This document shows positions 42,605-52,128 of a DNA stretch of 64,000 bases, one piece after another. This stretch comes from Parasegetibacter sp. NRK P23 (GTDB taxonomy: Bacteria > Bacteroidota > Bacteroidia > Chitinophagales > Chitinophagaceae). The translations under genes were made by a program, and so were the position numbers. Each line of letters begins with the position of its first letter. The first letter of the stretch is position 1. The stretch is taken from positions 2,705,784 to 2,769,783 of the forward strand of contig NZ_JAMDLG010000001.1 in the NCBI RefSeq assembly GCF_023721715.1, read 5' to 3'. Below the pieces are notes generated by a model. The model was not told where the DNA came from. It saw only the letters and a list, made by a program, of their open reading frames with translations, and searched no databases.

Positions 42605-44992
42605 CTACTGCACCACTTTCTCCAACCTTAACAACCGCCCTTCGGCGTCTACACCTTCCACCACTATCCGGAAACGGGTGGTCACATCGTTGTTGTAGAA
42701 CCGGATGGCGGTTTTTCTTTCCTTCGCTCCCACCAAAATATAAGGCTGCCAAAGGATGGTGGAACGAAAATCTCCATAAGGATTGGCTTCGGGATCGAGT
42801 TCGTAATCCGGGCTATAGAATTGTTTGAGTTGGTTGTACCCCGCCATCGTTGTTTTCTCCAGTCCGGGAACAGAAGAATTACCATCTCCTCCTCTTTTGG
42901 TAAAGATGGCGATCGCACCGTTCGCGCCACCACCTGCTCCGCCGAAGAACGGAGGACGGAATACTTTTACCAGCGCAATGTCTGTAACAGGAATACCTGA
43001 AAGCATCTGCGCATCCACCGGCATCTGGTCGAGGAAAAGAGAGGGTGCCCCACCCCGGTAGGAAAGCGACACATTTCCACCCATACCTGAAACCTGTAAA
43101 CCGGCTACTCTACCCTGCAGGAACTGGAAGATGTCCATCATTCCCATTGGCGGTTCGTTGATAAAATCGAAACTGGTGGCATTATCGGAAGAGAACAAAC
43201 CCGTTGCGTACTTTTCATCAATCATCTGGAGCGGTGATTTCTTGCGGGCACGAACAATTACTTCATCCAGCACACCTTTCTGGCCATATAACCTGTCGAA
43301 AATATTCTTCCTGTTCAAAGCCAGGTTTCGCATGGCGGTATCCTCCAGGAAGTAGGCATTCTTCTCCGCGAGCGGGGGAAGCGCCGTCATAAGAGAAGGC
43401 ACGGAAGGACTAAGGCGCAACAGCACATCTTTGGCGTCGCCTTTCGATTTGTTCAACTGGTAATAAACATTCACGGTATCAAAGAACACCATGCCGGGCA
43501 TTTTAAAAGTACCCGTGATATCTGTCATGGCCGTGAGTATCTGTTTGGAAGAATCCTTTCCCGCCATAATGAGCATCAGTTCCTGGTTGGGCAGTGATTT
43601 TCTACCGGAGGCGGTGGAAACATCTCCTTTTAACGTGAGGTATTGTTCAGGTTTCACGCGGATCGGTGGATAGAATCCTTTGGCCATCACTTCCCAGTTG
43701 TATTTCCGCCATCCCTGTGTGAGGAGCAATAGATCCAAAGCTTTCCTGGTGGAATCGTAGGGCTTCGACAAATACCATCCCGGATTGTACACCCTTCCTT
43801 TCAGTTCTCCTGTAAGCTGGAACCTGGTGAGCAGGTTTTCTTCCAACTCAGTTCCAGGTACCCGATCTGCATCGGTGATGGAAAGGGAGAGATTTCCGGC
43901 GGCACCTTCGGGCAAATTCAGTTCCCAGACATTGAGTCCTCTGGGTTTAACGGACGTCGTATCATGCTTCAGCGTGAGCAAGGGGAGCGCCGTTGAGTCA
44001 TCTTTTACAAAACAAATTCTTTCCGCTACCGGCTTCCAGTTGTCGGCGAATACGGTAAGCACCAACACGCCGGTGGGCAAGCCTTTCAGGGGTATGCGGC
44101 CACTGATGCCTTCCGACAGTTTTCCGACCTGCGCGATGGCCTTGTACACCAACTGCTGGTTCATATAAGCGGCCACGGTAATATTCGGCATCAGCGTTTT
44201 GAACATGGGGGCCGATTGCAACTGGAACAGCAACTGCTGCGAAGTTTGCTGCACCCTTAACGACACAGTGTTGTTGGTGGCGGGAGGAAGCGGGAAACGT
44301 TTTGTTTTACCCTCGGCCTCCACAATGGCCGTATACGTTTTCCCTTCCTGGGGCACCATCAGAAAGTTCCCCATTCCATCGTGGACAGATTGAAAGTCGG
44401 TGATAGCTTCTTCTGTACCTTCTTCCACCACTTTTCCCTTCACCTGCACGGGCATACCATTTGATCCGCGCACAATGAAAGCCATATTGTTCACCACGCC
44501 GGCTACCCAGTTGCCGCCTTCGGGCAACATTTTAAATCCGAAATCGAACTGCACACCTTCAGGCTTTGCATTGCCCGTTTCCACCACCACGATGTTCTTA
44601 CGGAAAAAAAATGCCGTATCGTTGTTCATCATCCAGGGCGTGTATGCACGAAACTGGTACACGCCAGCTTTCAGATCCTTTAGTGAAAAAAAACCTGCCG
44701 CGCTTCCTTCCAGCACGGGCCACAATGTGCGGGCCACCAGTTTTCCTGAAGCATCGGCCAGATCGGCGAGCAAGGTGGTACTCAGTACAGAAGGAATCCC
44801 GTTCTGCATGATATAGGCTTTGAACCAGGCCGTATCGTTGGAAACAAAATGTGACTTATCGGTTTGCACGTACACCACTTCTTCCGGGTAATCCCTGCTC
44901 AGCCGGTTCAGCATGGAATCAATATCCTGGGCGCCGGCAACAAGGGAAACACATACACACAGCAATGCCAGTAAGCTTTTTCGTAAGGTCAT
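42605..44992 (-). CDS. macroglobulin-like protein with C-terminal TonB plug domain
   Basis: This 795-residue exported protein has a signal peptide (LVAGAQ, near residue 22). It continues with an MG2-like N-terminal domain (YVQTDKSHFVSNDTAWFKAY), further beta-sandwich repeats and, at about 590-715, a TonB-receptor plug domain with DIFQFLQGRVAGLQV, LSYRGGAPSLFLD and ANGAIAIFTKRG. No barrel follows: the protein ends about 80 residues later. Similar proteins are found in Bacteroidota and are usually called hypothetical or plug-domain proteins. Where the plug docks is unknown. Confidence 0.82.
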   Translation of the reverse strand: MTLRKSLLALLCVCVSLVAGAQDIDSMLNRLSRDYPEEVVYVQTDKSHFVSNDTAWFKAYIMQNGIPSVLSTTLLADLADASGKLVARTLWPVLEGSAAGFFSLKDLKAGVYQFRAYTPWMMNNDTAFFFRKNIVVVETGNAKPEGVQFDFGFKMLPEGGNWVAGVVNNMAFIVRGSNGMPVQVKGKVVEEGTEEAITDFQSVHDGMGNFLMVPQEGKTYTAIVEAEGKTKRFPLPPATNNTVSLRVQQTSQQLLFQLQSAPMFKTLMPNITVAAYMNQQLVYKAIAQVGKLSEGISGRIPLKGLPTGVLVLTVFADNWKPVAERICFVKDDSTALPLLTLKHDTTSVKPRGLNVWELNLPEGAAGNLSLSITDADRVPGTELEENLLTRFQLTGELKGRVYNPGWYLSKPYDSTRKALDLLLLTQGWRKYNWEVMAKGFYPPIRVKPEQYLTLKGDVSTASGRKSLPNQELMLIMAGKDSSKQILTAMTDITGTFKMPGMVFFDTVNVYYQLNKSKGDAKDVLLRLSPSVPSLMTALPPLAEKNAYFLEDTAMRNLALNRKNIFDRLYGQKGVLDEVIVRARKKSPLQMIDEKYATGLFSSDNATSFDFINEPPMGMMDIFQFLQGRVAGLQVSGMGGNVSLSYRGGAPSLFLDQMPVDAQMLSGIPVTDIALVKVFRPPFFGGAGGGANGAIAIFTKRGGDGNSSVPGLEKTTMAGYNQLKQFYSPDYELDPEANPYGDFRSTILWQPYILVGAKERKTAIRFYNNDVTTRFRIVVEGVDAEGRLLRLEKVVQ

Positions 44993-45290
44993 CTGTTCAT
45001 CTTTTAGATATGGAAAGTTATAACAAGTTCAGGGAATTCTTATTCAAGATCAACAAAAAGGGTTAAAACACGGTATTGCTTATCATGATGACAACCTATT
45101 GCTTAAATTGCCCGTCATTCCCGGTGTGTGTCGCGACCTCTGAAAGCTATTCATCCTTTTGCTGTCGGCTCTTACATTGTAGTAAGATGGTGGTCGGTCA
45201 GCGCCGGGCGATCTGTTTTACAGTCGCCCGTTTTTTATTTTGCGCTGGAATTAGCGTTAAACAACCGAAATTCGCCGCAAACTTTCACAA

Positions 45291-46793
45291 ATGTCCCCAT
45301 CCGAAACTTACAGCAGCCTTGTTCAGAAAATGCAGGAAGTAGCCGACCTCCGTTATGCCTCCGCCGTTTTACAATGGGACCAGGAAACCTATATGCCACC
45401 AGCAGGCGCCGCCACCAGGGCCAGGCAGGTAGCCACACTCACGGAACTGGCGCATGCTAAATTCGTTTCTCCTGAAATACATGACCTGCTGGAAGAACTG
45501 GGAGAAGGGCATGGCCTTGAAGCGGACCAGCAACACAACCTCCGTCTGATCAGAGAAGATGTAACCAAGAGCCGTAAACTCCCCGGGAGTTTTGTGCGCC
45601 AGATGAGTGAAACCATCTCTAAAAGCTTTAACCAGTGGATGAGCGCGCGTAAAGAAAACAACTTCTCGCTTTTCGCGGCTCCATTGGCGGAAGTGGTGGA
45701 ACTCAAAAAACAGGAAGCTGACCTCCTCGGCTACGAAGGCCACCGTTATAATGCTTTGCTGAACGATTATGAAAAAGGCGCTACCGTTACTATGCTTGAC
45801 GCCGCTTTCCATCAATTAAAACAACCGCTGCGGGAACTGATAGCACGCATCGGCAGCGCGCCGCAGGTGGACAATGGGTTTCTGCATAAAAATTATCCCA
45901 AACAGGAACAGTGGGATTATGGCATGAACCTTTTGAAAGAAATGAACTACGACCTGGAAGCTGGCCGGCAGGATATCGCGGAACATCCCTTCAGCATCAA
46001 TTTCTCTGCAAGAGATGTGCGCATCACCACACGCGTGGATGAGCACGACCTTGGCAATATGGTATGGAGCACCATTCATGAACTGGGCCACGCCCTTTAT
46101 GAACAGGGGCTGCCGGAAGACCAGTATGGACTGCCCCTGGGAGAAGCGGCTTCACTCAGTATCCATGAATCCCAGTCGAGGATGTGGGAGAACAACGTTG
46201 CCCGGGGCCTCAGCTTCTGGAAACACCAGTACCCCCGTTTGCAACAAGCTTTTCCCCAACAACTGGCGGGCGTTGATCTTCCCCATTTCTACAAAGGCAT
46301 CAACCAGGTGAAACCCTCTTTTATCAGAACGGAAGCCGATGAACTCACCTACCATTTTCATGTGATGATCCGGTACGAACTTGAAAAGGAATTGATTGGC
46401 GGTAACCTTGCGGTGAAAGACATTCCGGCCTTCTGGAACGAACAATATAAGAACTGGCTCGGCGTTATAGTGGAGAACGACCGTAACGGCTGTTTACAGG
46501 ATGTGCACTGGAGCCATGGCAGCTTCGGATACTTTCCTACTTACAGTCTCGGAAGTTTGTATGCCGCACAGTTCTATAAAAAAGCCACGCAAGACATTCC
46601 GCAACTGGAAGCAAACCTGGCACAGGGGAATACACTTCCGTTACTGGAATGGCTGAGAACAAACATTCACAGGCACGGCAGGAAATACACCAGCAATGAG
46701 CTTTGTACGCTGGTTACGGGAGAGCCTTTGAACAGCGCGCATTTCATGGAATATGTGACCGGTAAATATGCATCCATATACCTATTGACCTAA
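45291..46793 (+). CDS. M32 metallocarboxypeptidase
   Basis: This is a 500-residue cytoplasmic zinc carboxypeptidase of the Taq/Pfu carboxypeptidase family. The metal site is HELGHALYEQG (H263, E264, H267), with the third ligand in the diagnostic IHESQSRMWEN. Other family words are QWDQETYMP near the N-terminus, VRITTRVDE and FGYFPTYSLG. It trims C-terminal residues except proline. ATG at 45291. A lipocalin-like gene starts 12 bases after its stop and is likely co-transcribed. Confidence 0.95.
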   Translation: MSPSETYSSLVQKMQEVADLRYASAVLQWDQETYMPPAGAATRARQVATLTELAHAKFVSPEIHDLLEELGEGHGLEADQQHNLRLIREDVTKSRKLPGSFVRQMSETISKSFNQWMSARKENNFSLFAAPLAEVVELKKQEADLLGYEGHRYNALLNDYEKGATVTMLDAAFHQLKQPLRELIARIGSAPQVDNGFLHKNYPKQEQWDYGMNLLKEMNYDLEAGRQDIAEHPFSINFSARDVRITTRVDEHDLGNMVWSTIHELGHALYEQGLPEDQYGLPLGEAASLSIHESQSRMWENNVARGLSFWKHQYPRLQQAFPQQLAGVDLPHFYKGINQVKPSFIRTEADELTYHFHVMIRYELEKELIGGNLAVKDIPAFWNEQYKNWLGVIVENDRNGCLQDVHWSHGSFGYFPTYSLGSLYAAQFYKKATQDIPQLEANLAQGNTLPLLEWLRTNIHRHGRKYTSNELCTLVTGEPLNSAHFMEYVTGKYASIYLLT

Positions 46794-46805
46794 CCCGTTT
46801 TGCCT

Positions 46806-47228
46806 ATGCGCAAATTCTTTACCCCACAAGTGGCACTTGCCGCGCTTATTATCTGCATCATTCATTCCCACTGCGTTAAAAAGAAAGTGGAAGCAAAGGT
46901 GAACGACATTGTGGTAAAAGCCATGATTTCAGGCAAATGGTACATCGTGCGTTTCGAAGAGCAGGGCGCGGAAACAACCGGCAGCTATGCGCCGTACGAG
47001 TTCAAATTTAATGAAGACGGTTCCGTGCAGGGCATTGCCGGAGGTGAAACCATTGAAGGTACCTGGGAAGGAGATTTCCTGAACAAAAAAATCGCCGCCA
47101 GTTTCCCGGACGGATCGGTTCCGCTGGAGAACATCACGGGCGAATGGAAGATCACCGATAACAACTGGACCAATGTGCACGCGGCAGCCGGAAATCCCGA
47201 CCGCAAAATGCACCTTAAAAAGAAATAA
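46806..47228 (+). CDS. small exported lipocalin-like protein
   Basis: This is a 140-residue protein. The N-terminus (MRKFFTPQVALAALIICIIHSHC) is a signal peptide. A cysteine at its end may be lipid-modified, although the residues before it (HSH) do not fit a strong lipobox. The rest is beta-rich, with WYIVRFEE, FKFNEDGSVQGIAGGETIEGTW (two blocks) and GEWKITDNNW, like short lipocalin-type domains in Bacteroidota. I cannot assign a function. It probably shares a message with the M32 gene. Confidence 0.65.
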   Translation: MRKFFTPQVALAALIICIIHSHCVKKKVEAKVNDIVVKAMISGKWYIVRFEEQGAETTGSYAPYEFKFNEDGSVQGIAGGETIEGTWEGDFLNKKIAASFPDGSVPLENITGEWKITDNNWTNVHAAAGNPDRKMHLKKK

Positions 47229-47275
47229 CCGGGCATTTTGAAGTAACTTGAACCCGAACTCCACCCGCCCGCAGC

Positions 47276-50200
47276 ATGAAACACGTGCTAACCGCACTTC
47301 TATTTTTTCTGCCCGGTATGTTGTTGGCCCAACTGAAAGCCGATTTCAGCGCCAACATCACATCGGGATGTAATCCTATTGTGGTAGAGTTCACCAATCA
47401 ATCTACGGGAGCGGTCAGCTACCTGTGGAACCTCGGGAACAATACGGTTACCACACAACAAAATCCGAAAGTAAGTTATACCGATACCGGCTGGATCACG
47501 GTAAAACTGGTCATCACGGCCGCCAACGGCCAGAAGGACTCTATCGTCAAGAACCAGTACATCCGCGTGAACGCTTCGCCGAAGGTGAATTTCACCGCAT
47601 CGGCCACCACCGGCTGCTTTCCTTTGCGCGCGCAATTTTTCGATGCCAGTACACCAGAAGCCGGCACCATCAGCACCTGGCTCTGGGACTTTGGAGATGG
47701 CACCACCTCCGATCAAAAGAACCCCGAACATGTGTACACCAGGGCGGGGAATTTTAATGTAACGCTCCAGGTCACCAACAGTGAAGGTTGCAAGAGCACT
47801 TTTTCAAAACCGAATTATATCCGTCTTTCCGACGGTGTAAAGGCCGACTTCACCTTTAGCGCACCCAGCAGTTGTAAGCCGCCAACCGCCATTCAGTTTA
47901 CCAACACATCATCCGGAACAGGCAGCAGAACATACACCTGGCATTTTGGTGACGGCAATACCAGCACCGGAATGAACCCGGCCTACTCCTATACAAAAGC
48001 GGGTACTTATACCGTAATGCTGGTGGCCCTGAACGACAAAGGATGCAGGGATACCATGAAGCAGGAGAACGCCATTACCATTGGTACAGTGAAAGCCGAT
48101 TTCAGCATGGCCGCTACCGCCTGTCAACGCAACCTGGTTCAATTCAGCAACACATCTTCTCCCGCACCATACAGCGCGTTCTGGGAGTTCAGCGATGGCG
48201 GAACGGCTTATGGCCTGAATGCATCGCACCGCTTTGCCAATGCAGGAAAACATACCGTTAAGCTCACCAGCTACTTCGGCGCCTGCCAGGATGTGGTAAC
48301 CAAAGAAATCGAGGTACTGCCCACGCCGCGCCCGGATTTCAGTACAAGCGACTCCTCCGCCTGTTCCGTACCATTCCCCGTTACGTTCAACAACCTGAGT
48401 TCCGGCAATCCCGCCAGCTACTTCTGGCGTTTCGATGATGGCGGTACAAGTACGTCGGCAAATCCGAACCACACGTACAATACTACCGGATACTTCAGTC
48501 CAACACTCGTAGTGGTTGGGGCAAACGGCTGCCGGGATTCCGTTGAAAAAAGATACCTGATACAGATTGTTCGTCCCAATATTGGCTTCTACAACGCTTA
48601 CGCGGAAGGATGCGCTCCACTTACTTATCGCCCCATCCCTTATGTAATGAACACTTCGGAAACCGTTGTTAAATACGAATGGTATTTCGGAGACGGGGGC
48701 TATTCTTCCCAGCAAACCCCGAACTACACCTATACCACAGCGGGCGTATACAATGTAAAACTTGTGATCACCACTGCAGGCGGATGTAAGGACTCCGTTA
48801 CATACGCGGCCACCGTGAGAGTAGGCGGCAAAAGCGGGAGAGATTTTTCGGCCACGCCACTGAACGGCTGCGCAAACGATCCGGTAATTTTTACACAAAC
48901 GGGGAACGGCAGTAATTCGGACCTCTGGCTATTCGGAGATGGCGCTTCCGTATCCGGCGTTGGCGCCACGCACCAATACAGTGACACCGGAAAATTCACC
49001 GTAAAGCTGGTTACTTACAACAACGGTTGCAGGGATACCATCACGAAAGAAAATTACATCTTCATCAAACCGCCCATCGCCAGGTTCTTTACCAATGCTG
49101 TAAACTGCAATGCGCCATTTGACAGAAGCTTTACCGATCAATCGATAGAACCGCTCACCTGGAACTGGGATTTCGGAGACAATACCAGTTCCACTTCCCC
49201 GTCGCCTGCTCATACATATGCGAAGAACGGCGTGTACAATGTAACCCTCACCGTTACCAACGGCGGATGCACCAACCGGTACACACAGACTGTCTCGATA
49301 GAAGTGTTTACGCCCGACCTTTCCATCGCCACAGCGGAAGCCTGTAAAAATACTATGGTGGTGTATACGCCATCAGGCGTAAGCACCATTACCAGTGCGC
49401 CGTATGTTTACTGGGAATTTACCAATGTGGGTAAAGGTTACACATATTACTCCGCGTCCTTCAGCAACACCCCGTTAAATATGGCTTTACCTGAAGCGGG
49501 GAAATACAATATTACGATGCGCGTTACAAACCAATATGGTTGTACTTACACGGTAAACAAACCACAGGCAGTTGAAATATTCGGGCCCACGGCCAGATTC
49601 ACCCCTTCCAAATACCGGCCCTGCCTTAACGAGACATTCACCCTAAACGATCAGTCCTTTTCAGATGGGAAAAACCCTGTCACCCAATGGATCTGGCAAT
49701 ATGATCCCACTGATGCGGACACGCTCGCCGCGCCTCCCTTTCAACACGCTTACAGTTCGGGCGGCGCCAAATTCCCCATGCTCACGGTAACGGACAGTCG
49801 CGGATGCAAACACAGTGAATCAGGCGCCTACATGTTCGTACCCACTCCGAAAGCATCTTTCTTCGCCTCCGCGACGGAAAGCTGCGACAACAAACCTATC
49901 CGGTTTACCAACAACTCTTCCGCGGACCTCCCTACTTACAGTTGGGATTTCGGCAATGGATCAACCTCGAACGCCTACGAACCCACCACACAATACGAAG
50001 GTGATGGTATCTATACCGTGCGTCTCGCCATCAGGGATTATTATGGTTGCACCGATACATTGGTTCAGGAAAAATCGGTCACCATCGCCAATCCGGTAGC
50101 GGCTTTCACGATCAGCGACAGCGTCAGCACCTGCCCACCGCTGCTCGTCAATTTTACGAATACCTCTTCCAACTTCACTTCCATGATATGGGATTTTGGC

Positions 50201-52081
50201 GATAACAGTCCGCTGAGCCCGCTTCCCGCCCCCGCGCATTTTTACAATACCCCGGATTCCTTCCTGGCGAAGATTTACATCAATTCTATTGGCGGCTGCG
50301 CCGATACGGCCACGAGGGCCATCGTGGTAAGAGGTCCGCGTGGCACCATGCAGTACAACGGCATTACGGGTTGCGTGCCCGTAAAACTGAACCTGGAGGC
50401 GGTCACCAACGATAAAGTGAGTTTTATATGGGATTACAATGATGGTATAACAGAGAATACAACGGCCAAAACCACGGAACACATTTATGAACTGGCGGGA
50501 ACATACTTTCCGAAACTGATATTGGTGGACGCAGATGGCTGCAAGATTCCCATTGAAGGAACCGATGCGGTGGAAGTGAAAGGTGTGAAAGCTAATTTCG
50601 GCATGTCGGACACCACCTTTTGTGACATTGGCACAGTTCAGCTTTATGATTCCAGCAAAGGGAACGACCTGGTCACAAAATACACCTGGCGGCTGGGCGA
50701 GGGCACCTCTAAAAACGGTCAGAACGTTTCGCATACTTACACACAAACCGGCAGGTATCCCGTAAAACTGGTAATTGAAACGGCTACCGGATGCAGTGAT
50801 TCACTTGAAACTACTGCGCCGGTAGTGGTGGCACCGAGTCCGGAGATTAGTTTTTCGGGAATGATGGAGGCCTGTGAACCAGCCCTGCTGCAGTTTACCG
50901 GGAACATCCTCCGGAACGACACCTCCACGCTCACCTGGAAATGGGCGTTTGGAAACGGGCAGGAAGCCACCGGCATCAGTTCCGGTCCGGTACATTACGC
51001 CACGGCCAACAATTACCTGGTAATACTCACGGCCAGCACCGGATTTGGCTGTTCACACAGTTATTCAACGAACGCGGTGGTGCATCCTACTCCTCCCATT
51101 AATGCGGGCACCAATTCAGTGATCTGCCTGGGAGAAAATTTCACCCTTCAACCCACCGGCGGCGCCAGATATGTATGGACCCCGCACCCAGACCTTCCCT
51201 GTACTGATTGTGATGCACCAACCGTTGCACCCATTTCGGACCGGAAATATTTCGTAACAGGCTATAGCAGCTTCGGTTGCAGTGCCACCGATTCCATAGA
51301 ACTCAGGGTAAAACAACCTTTCACCATCAGCTTCAGTTCGGCCGACACACTTTGTGCCGGAGCATCCGTAAGGCTTTTCGCCAGTGGCGCGGAACTTTAT
51401 TCCTGGACGCCGGCCACTTCCATCAGCAATACCTCCACCCCGAATCCTACCGTAAATCCATCGGTTACCACCACGTACCAGGTAATTGGAAGGGACGACA
51501 ACAATTGTTTTACAGATACAGGAAACGTAACGGTTACCGTGTACCCCATTCCTGTTGTACTGGCCGGTACAGACATCACCATACCTGTTGGCTCCGGCGC
51601 AAACATCAGCGCTTCCTTTTCGGCTGATGTCACCAATATCCGATGGGTGCCGGCCACAGGACTGAGTTGCGCTGATTGCCCCGCTCCATTCGCCAGCCCG
51701 AAAAACACCACCACTTACCGGGTTACAGGCAGCAACCCCGGCGCCTGTGCCACCAGTGATGAAGTTACCGTACATGTGGTGTGTAACGATGGAAACCTGT
51801 TTTTGCCCAATACCTTCTCTCCCAACGGCGATAACATGAACGATATCCTCTATCCACGGGGAAAGGGCATTTACGGCATCCGTTCCTTCCGGATATATGA
51901 CCGCTGGGGACAGCAGATTTTTGAGCAGCGAAATTTTTTAGCCAACGAACCCAACAAAGGCTGGAACGGGACGTTTAAGGGTAAATTACTTGATCCGAAC
52001 GTATTCGTTTATACACTGGAAGTAGTTTGCGAAAACAACCAGGTGCTTCTTTTTAAAGGAAATATCACCCTGGTGCGTTAA
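47276..52081 (+). CDS. giant PKD-repeat adhesin with T9SS type B sorting domain
   Basis: This 1601-residue surface protein has a signal peptide (MLLAQ, near residue 19), then about 14 PKD-like repeats of roughly 85-100 residues with W-D-F-G-D-G-type cores (e.g. WDFGDGTTS, WHFGDGNTS, WYFGDGGYS), and two or three Ig-like domains. It ends with a gliding-motility-type C-terminal domain: NTFSPNGDNMNDILYPRGK, RIYDRWGQQIFE and GNITLVR. This end is the T9SS type B signal used by SprB-like adhesins. The following gene is a similar adhesin, then a PorP/SprF partner. It is probably an attachment or gliding adhesin. Confidence 0.92.
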   Translation: MKHVLTALLFFLPGMLLAQLKADFSANITSGCNPIVVEFTNQSTGAVSYLWNLGNNTVTTQQNPKVSYTDTGWITVKLVITAANGQKDSIVKNQYIRVNASPKVNFTASATTGCFPLRAQFFDASTPEAGTISTWLWDFGDGTTSDQKNPEHVYTRAGNFNVTLQVTNSEGCKSTFSKPNYIRLSDGVKADFTFSAPSSCKPPTAIQFTNTSSGTGSRTYTWHFGDGNTSTGMNPAYSYTKAGTYTVMLVALNDKGCRDTMKQENAITIGTVKADFSMAATACQRNLVQFSNTSSPAPYSAFWEFSDGGTAYGLNASHRFANAGKHTVKLTSYFGACQDVVTKEIEVLPTPRPDFSTSDSSACSVPFPVTFNNLSSGNPASYFWRFDDGGTSTSANPNHTYNTTGYFSPTLVVVGANGCRDSVEKRYLIQIVRPNIGFYNAYAEGCAPLTYRPIPYVMNTSETVVKYEWYFGDGGYSSQQTPNYTYTTAGVYNVKLVITTAGGCKDSVTYAATVRVGGKSGRDFSATPLNGCANDPVIFTQTGNGSNSDLWLFGDGASVSGVGATHQYSDTGKFTVKLVTYNNGCRDTITKENYIFIKPPIARFFTNAVNCNAPFDRSFTDQSIEPLTWNWDFGDNTSSTSPSPAHTYAKNGVYNVTLTVTNGGCTNRYTQTVSIEVFTPDLSIATAEACKNTMVVYTPSGVSTITSAPYVYWEFTNVGKGYTYYSASFSNTPLNMALPEAGKYNITMRVTNQYGCTYTVNKPQAVEIFGPTARFTPSKYRPCLNETFTLNDQSFSDGKNPVTQWIWQYDPTDADTLAAPPFQHAYSSGGAKFPMLTVTDSRGCKHSESGAYMFVPTPKASFFASATESCDNKPIRFTNNSSADLPTYSWDFGNGSTSNAYEPTTQYEGDGIYTVRLAIRDYYGCTDTLVQEKSVTIANPVAAFTISDSVSTCPPLLVNFTNTSSNFTSMIWDFGDNSPLSPLPAPAHFYNTPDSFLAKIYINSIGGCADTATRAIVVRGPRGTMQYNGITGCVPVKLNLEAVTNDKVSFIWDYNDGITENTTAKTTEHIYELAGTYFPKLILVDADGCKIPIEGTDAVEVKGVKANFGMSDTTFCDIGTVQLYDSSKGNDLVTKYTWRLGEGTSKNGQNVSHTYTQTGRYPVKLVIETATGCSDSLETTAPVVVAPSPEISFSGMMEACEPALLQFTGNILRNDTSTLTWKWAFGNGQEATGISSGPVHYATANNYLVILTASTGFGCSHSYSTNAVVHPTPPINAGTNSVICLGENFTLQPTGGARYVWTPHPDLPCTDCDAPTVAPISDRKYFVTGYSSFGCSATDSIELRVKQPFTISFSSADTLCAGASVRLFASGAELYSWTPATSISNTSTPNPTVNPSVTTTYQVIGRDDNNCFTDTGNVTVTVYPIPVVLAGTDITIPVGSGANISASFSADVTNIRWVPATGLSCADCPAPFASPKNTTTYRVTGSNPGACATSDEVTVHVVCNDGNLFLPNTFSPNGDNMNDILYPRGKGIYGIRSFRIYDRWGQQIFEQRNFLANEPNKGWNGTFKGKLLDPNVFVYTLEVVCENNQVLLFKGNITLVR

Positions 52082-52128
52082 ACGGAATAGTTTTTGCACA
52101 GTGCTTCCTGCTACCAAACAAACCACTA

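Noticed and set aside
45001-45290. Short overlapping frames between the plug protein and M32 genes
   Set aside because: They have no coding features; the space is better explained as a divergent promoter region.
47909-48898. 329-codon antisense frame within the first adhesin gene
   Set aside because: Long antisense frames are expected over repeat-rich coding DNA of this base composition; the plus-strand frame has clear PKD repeats and a sorting domain.
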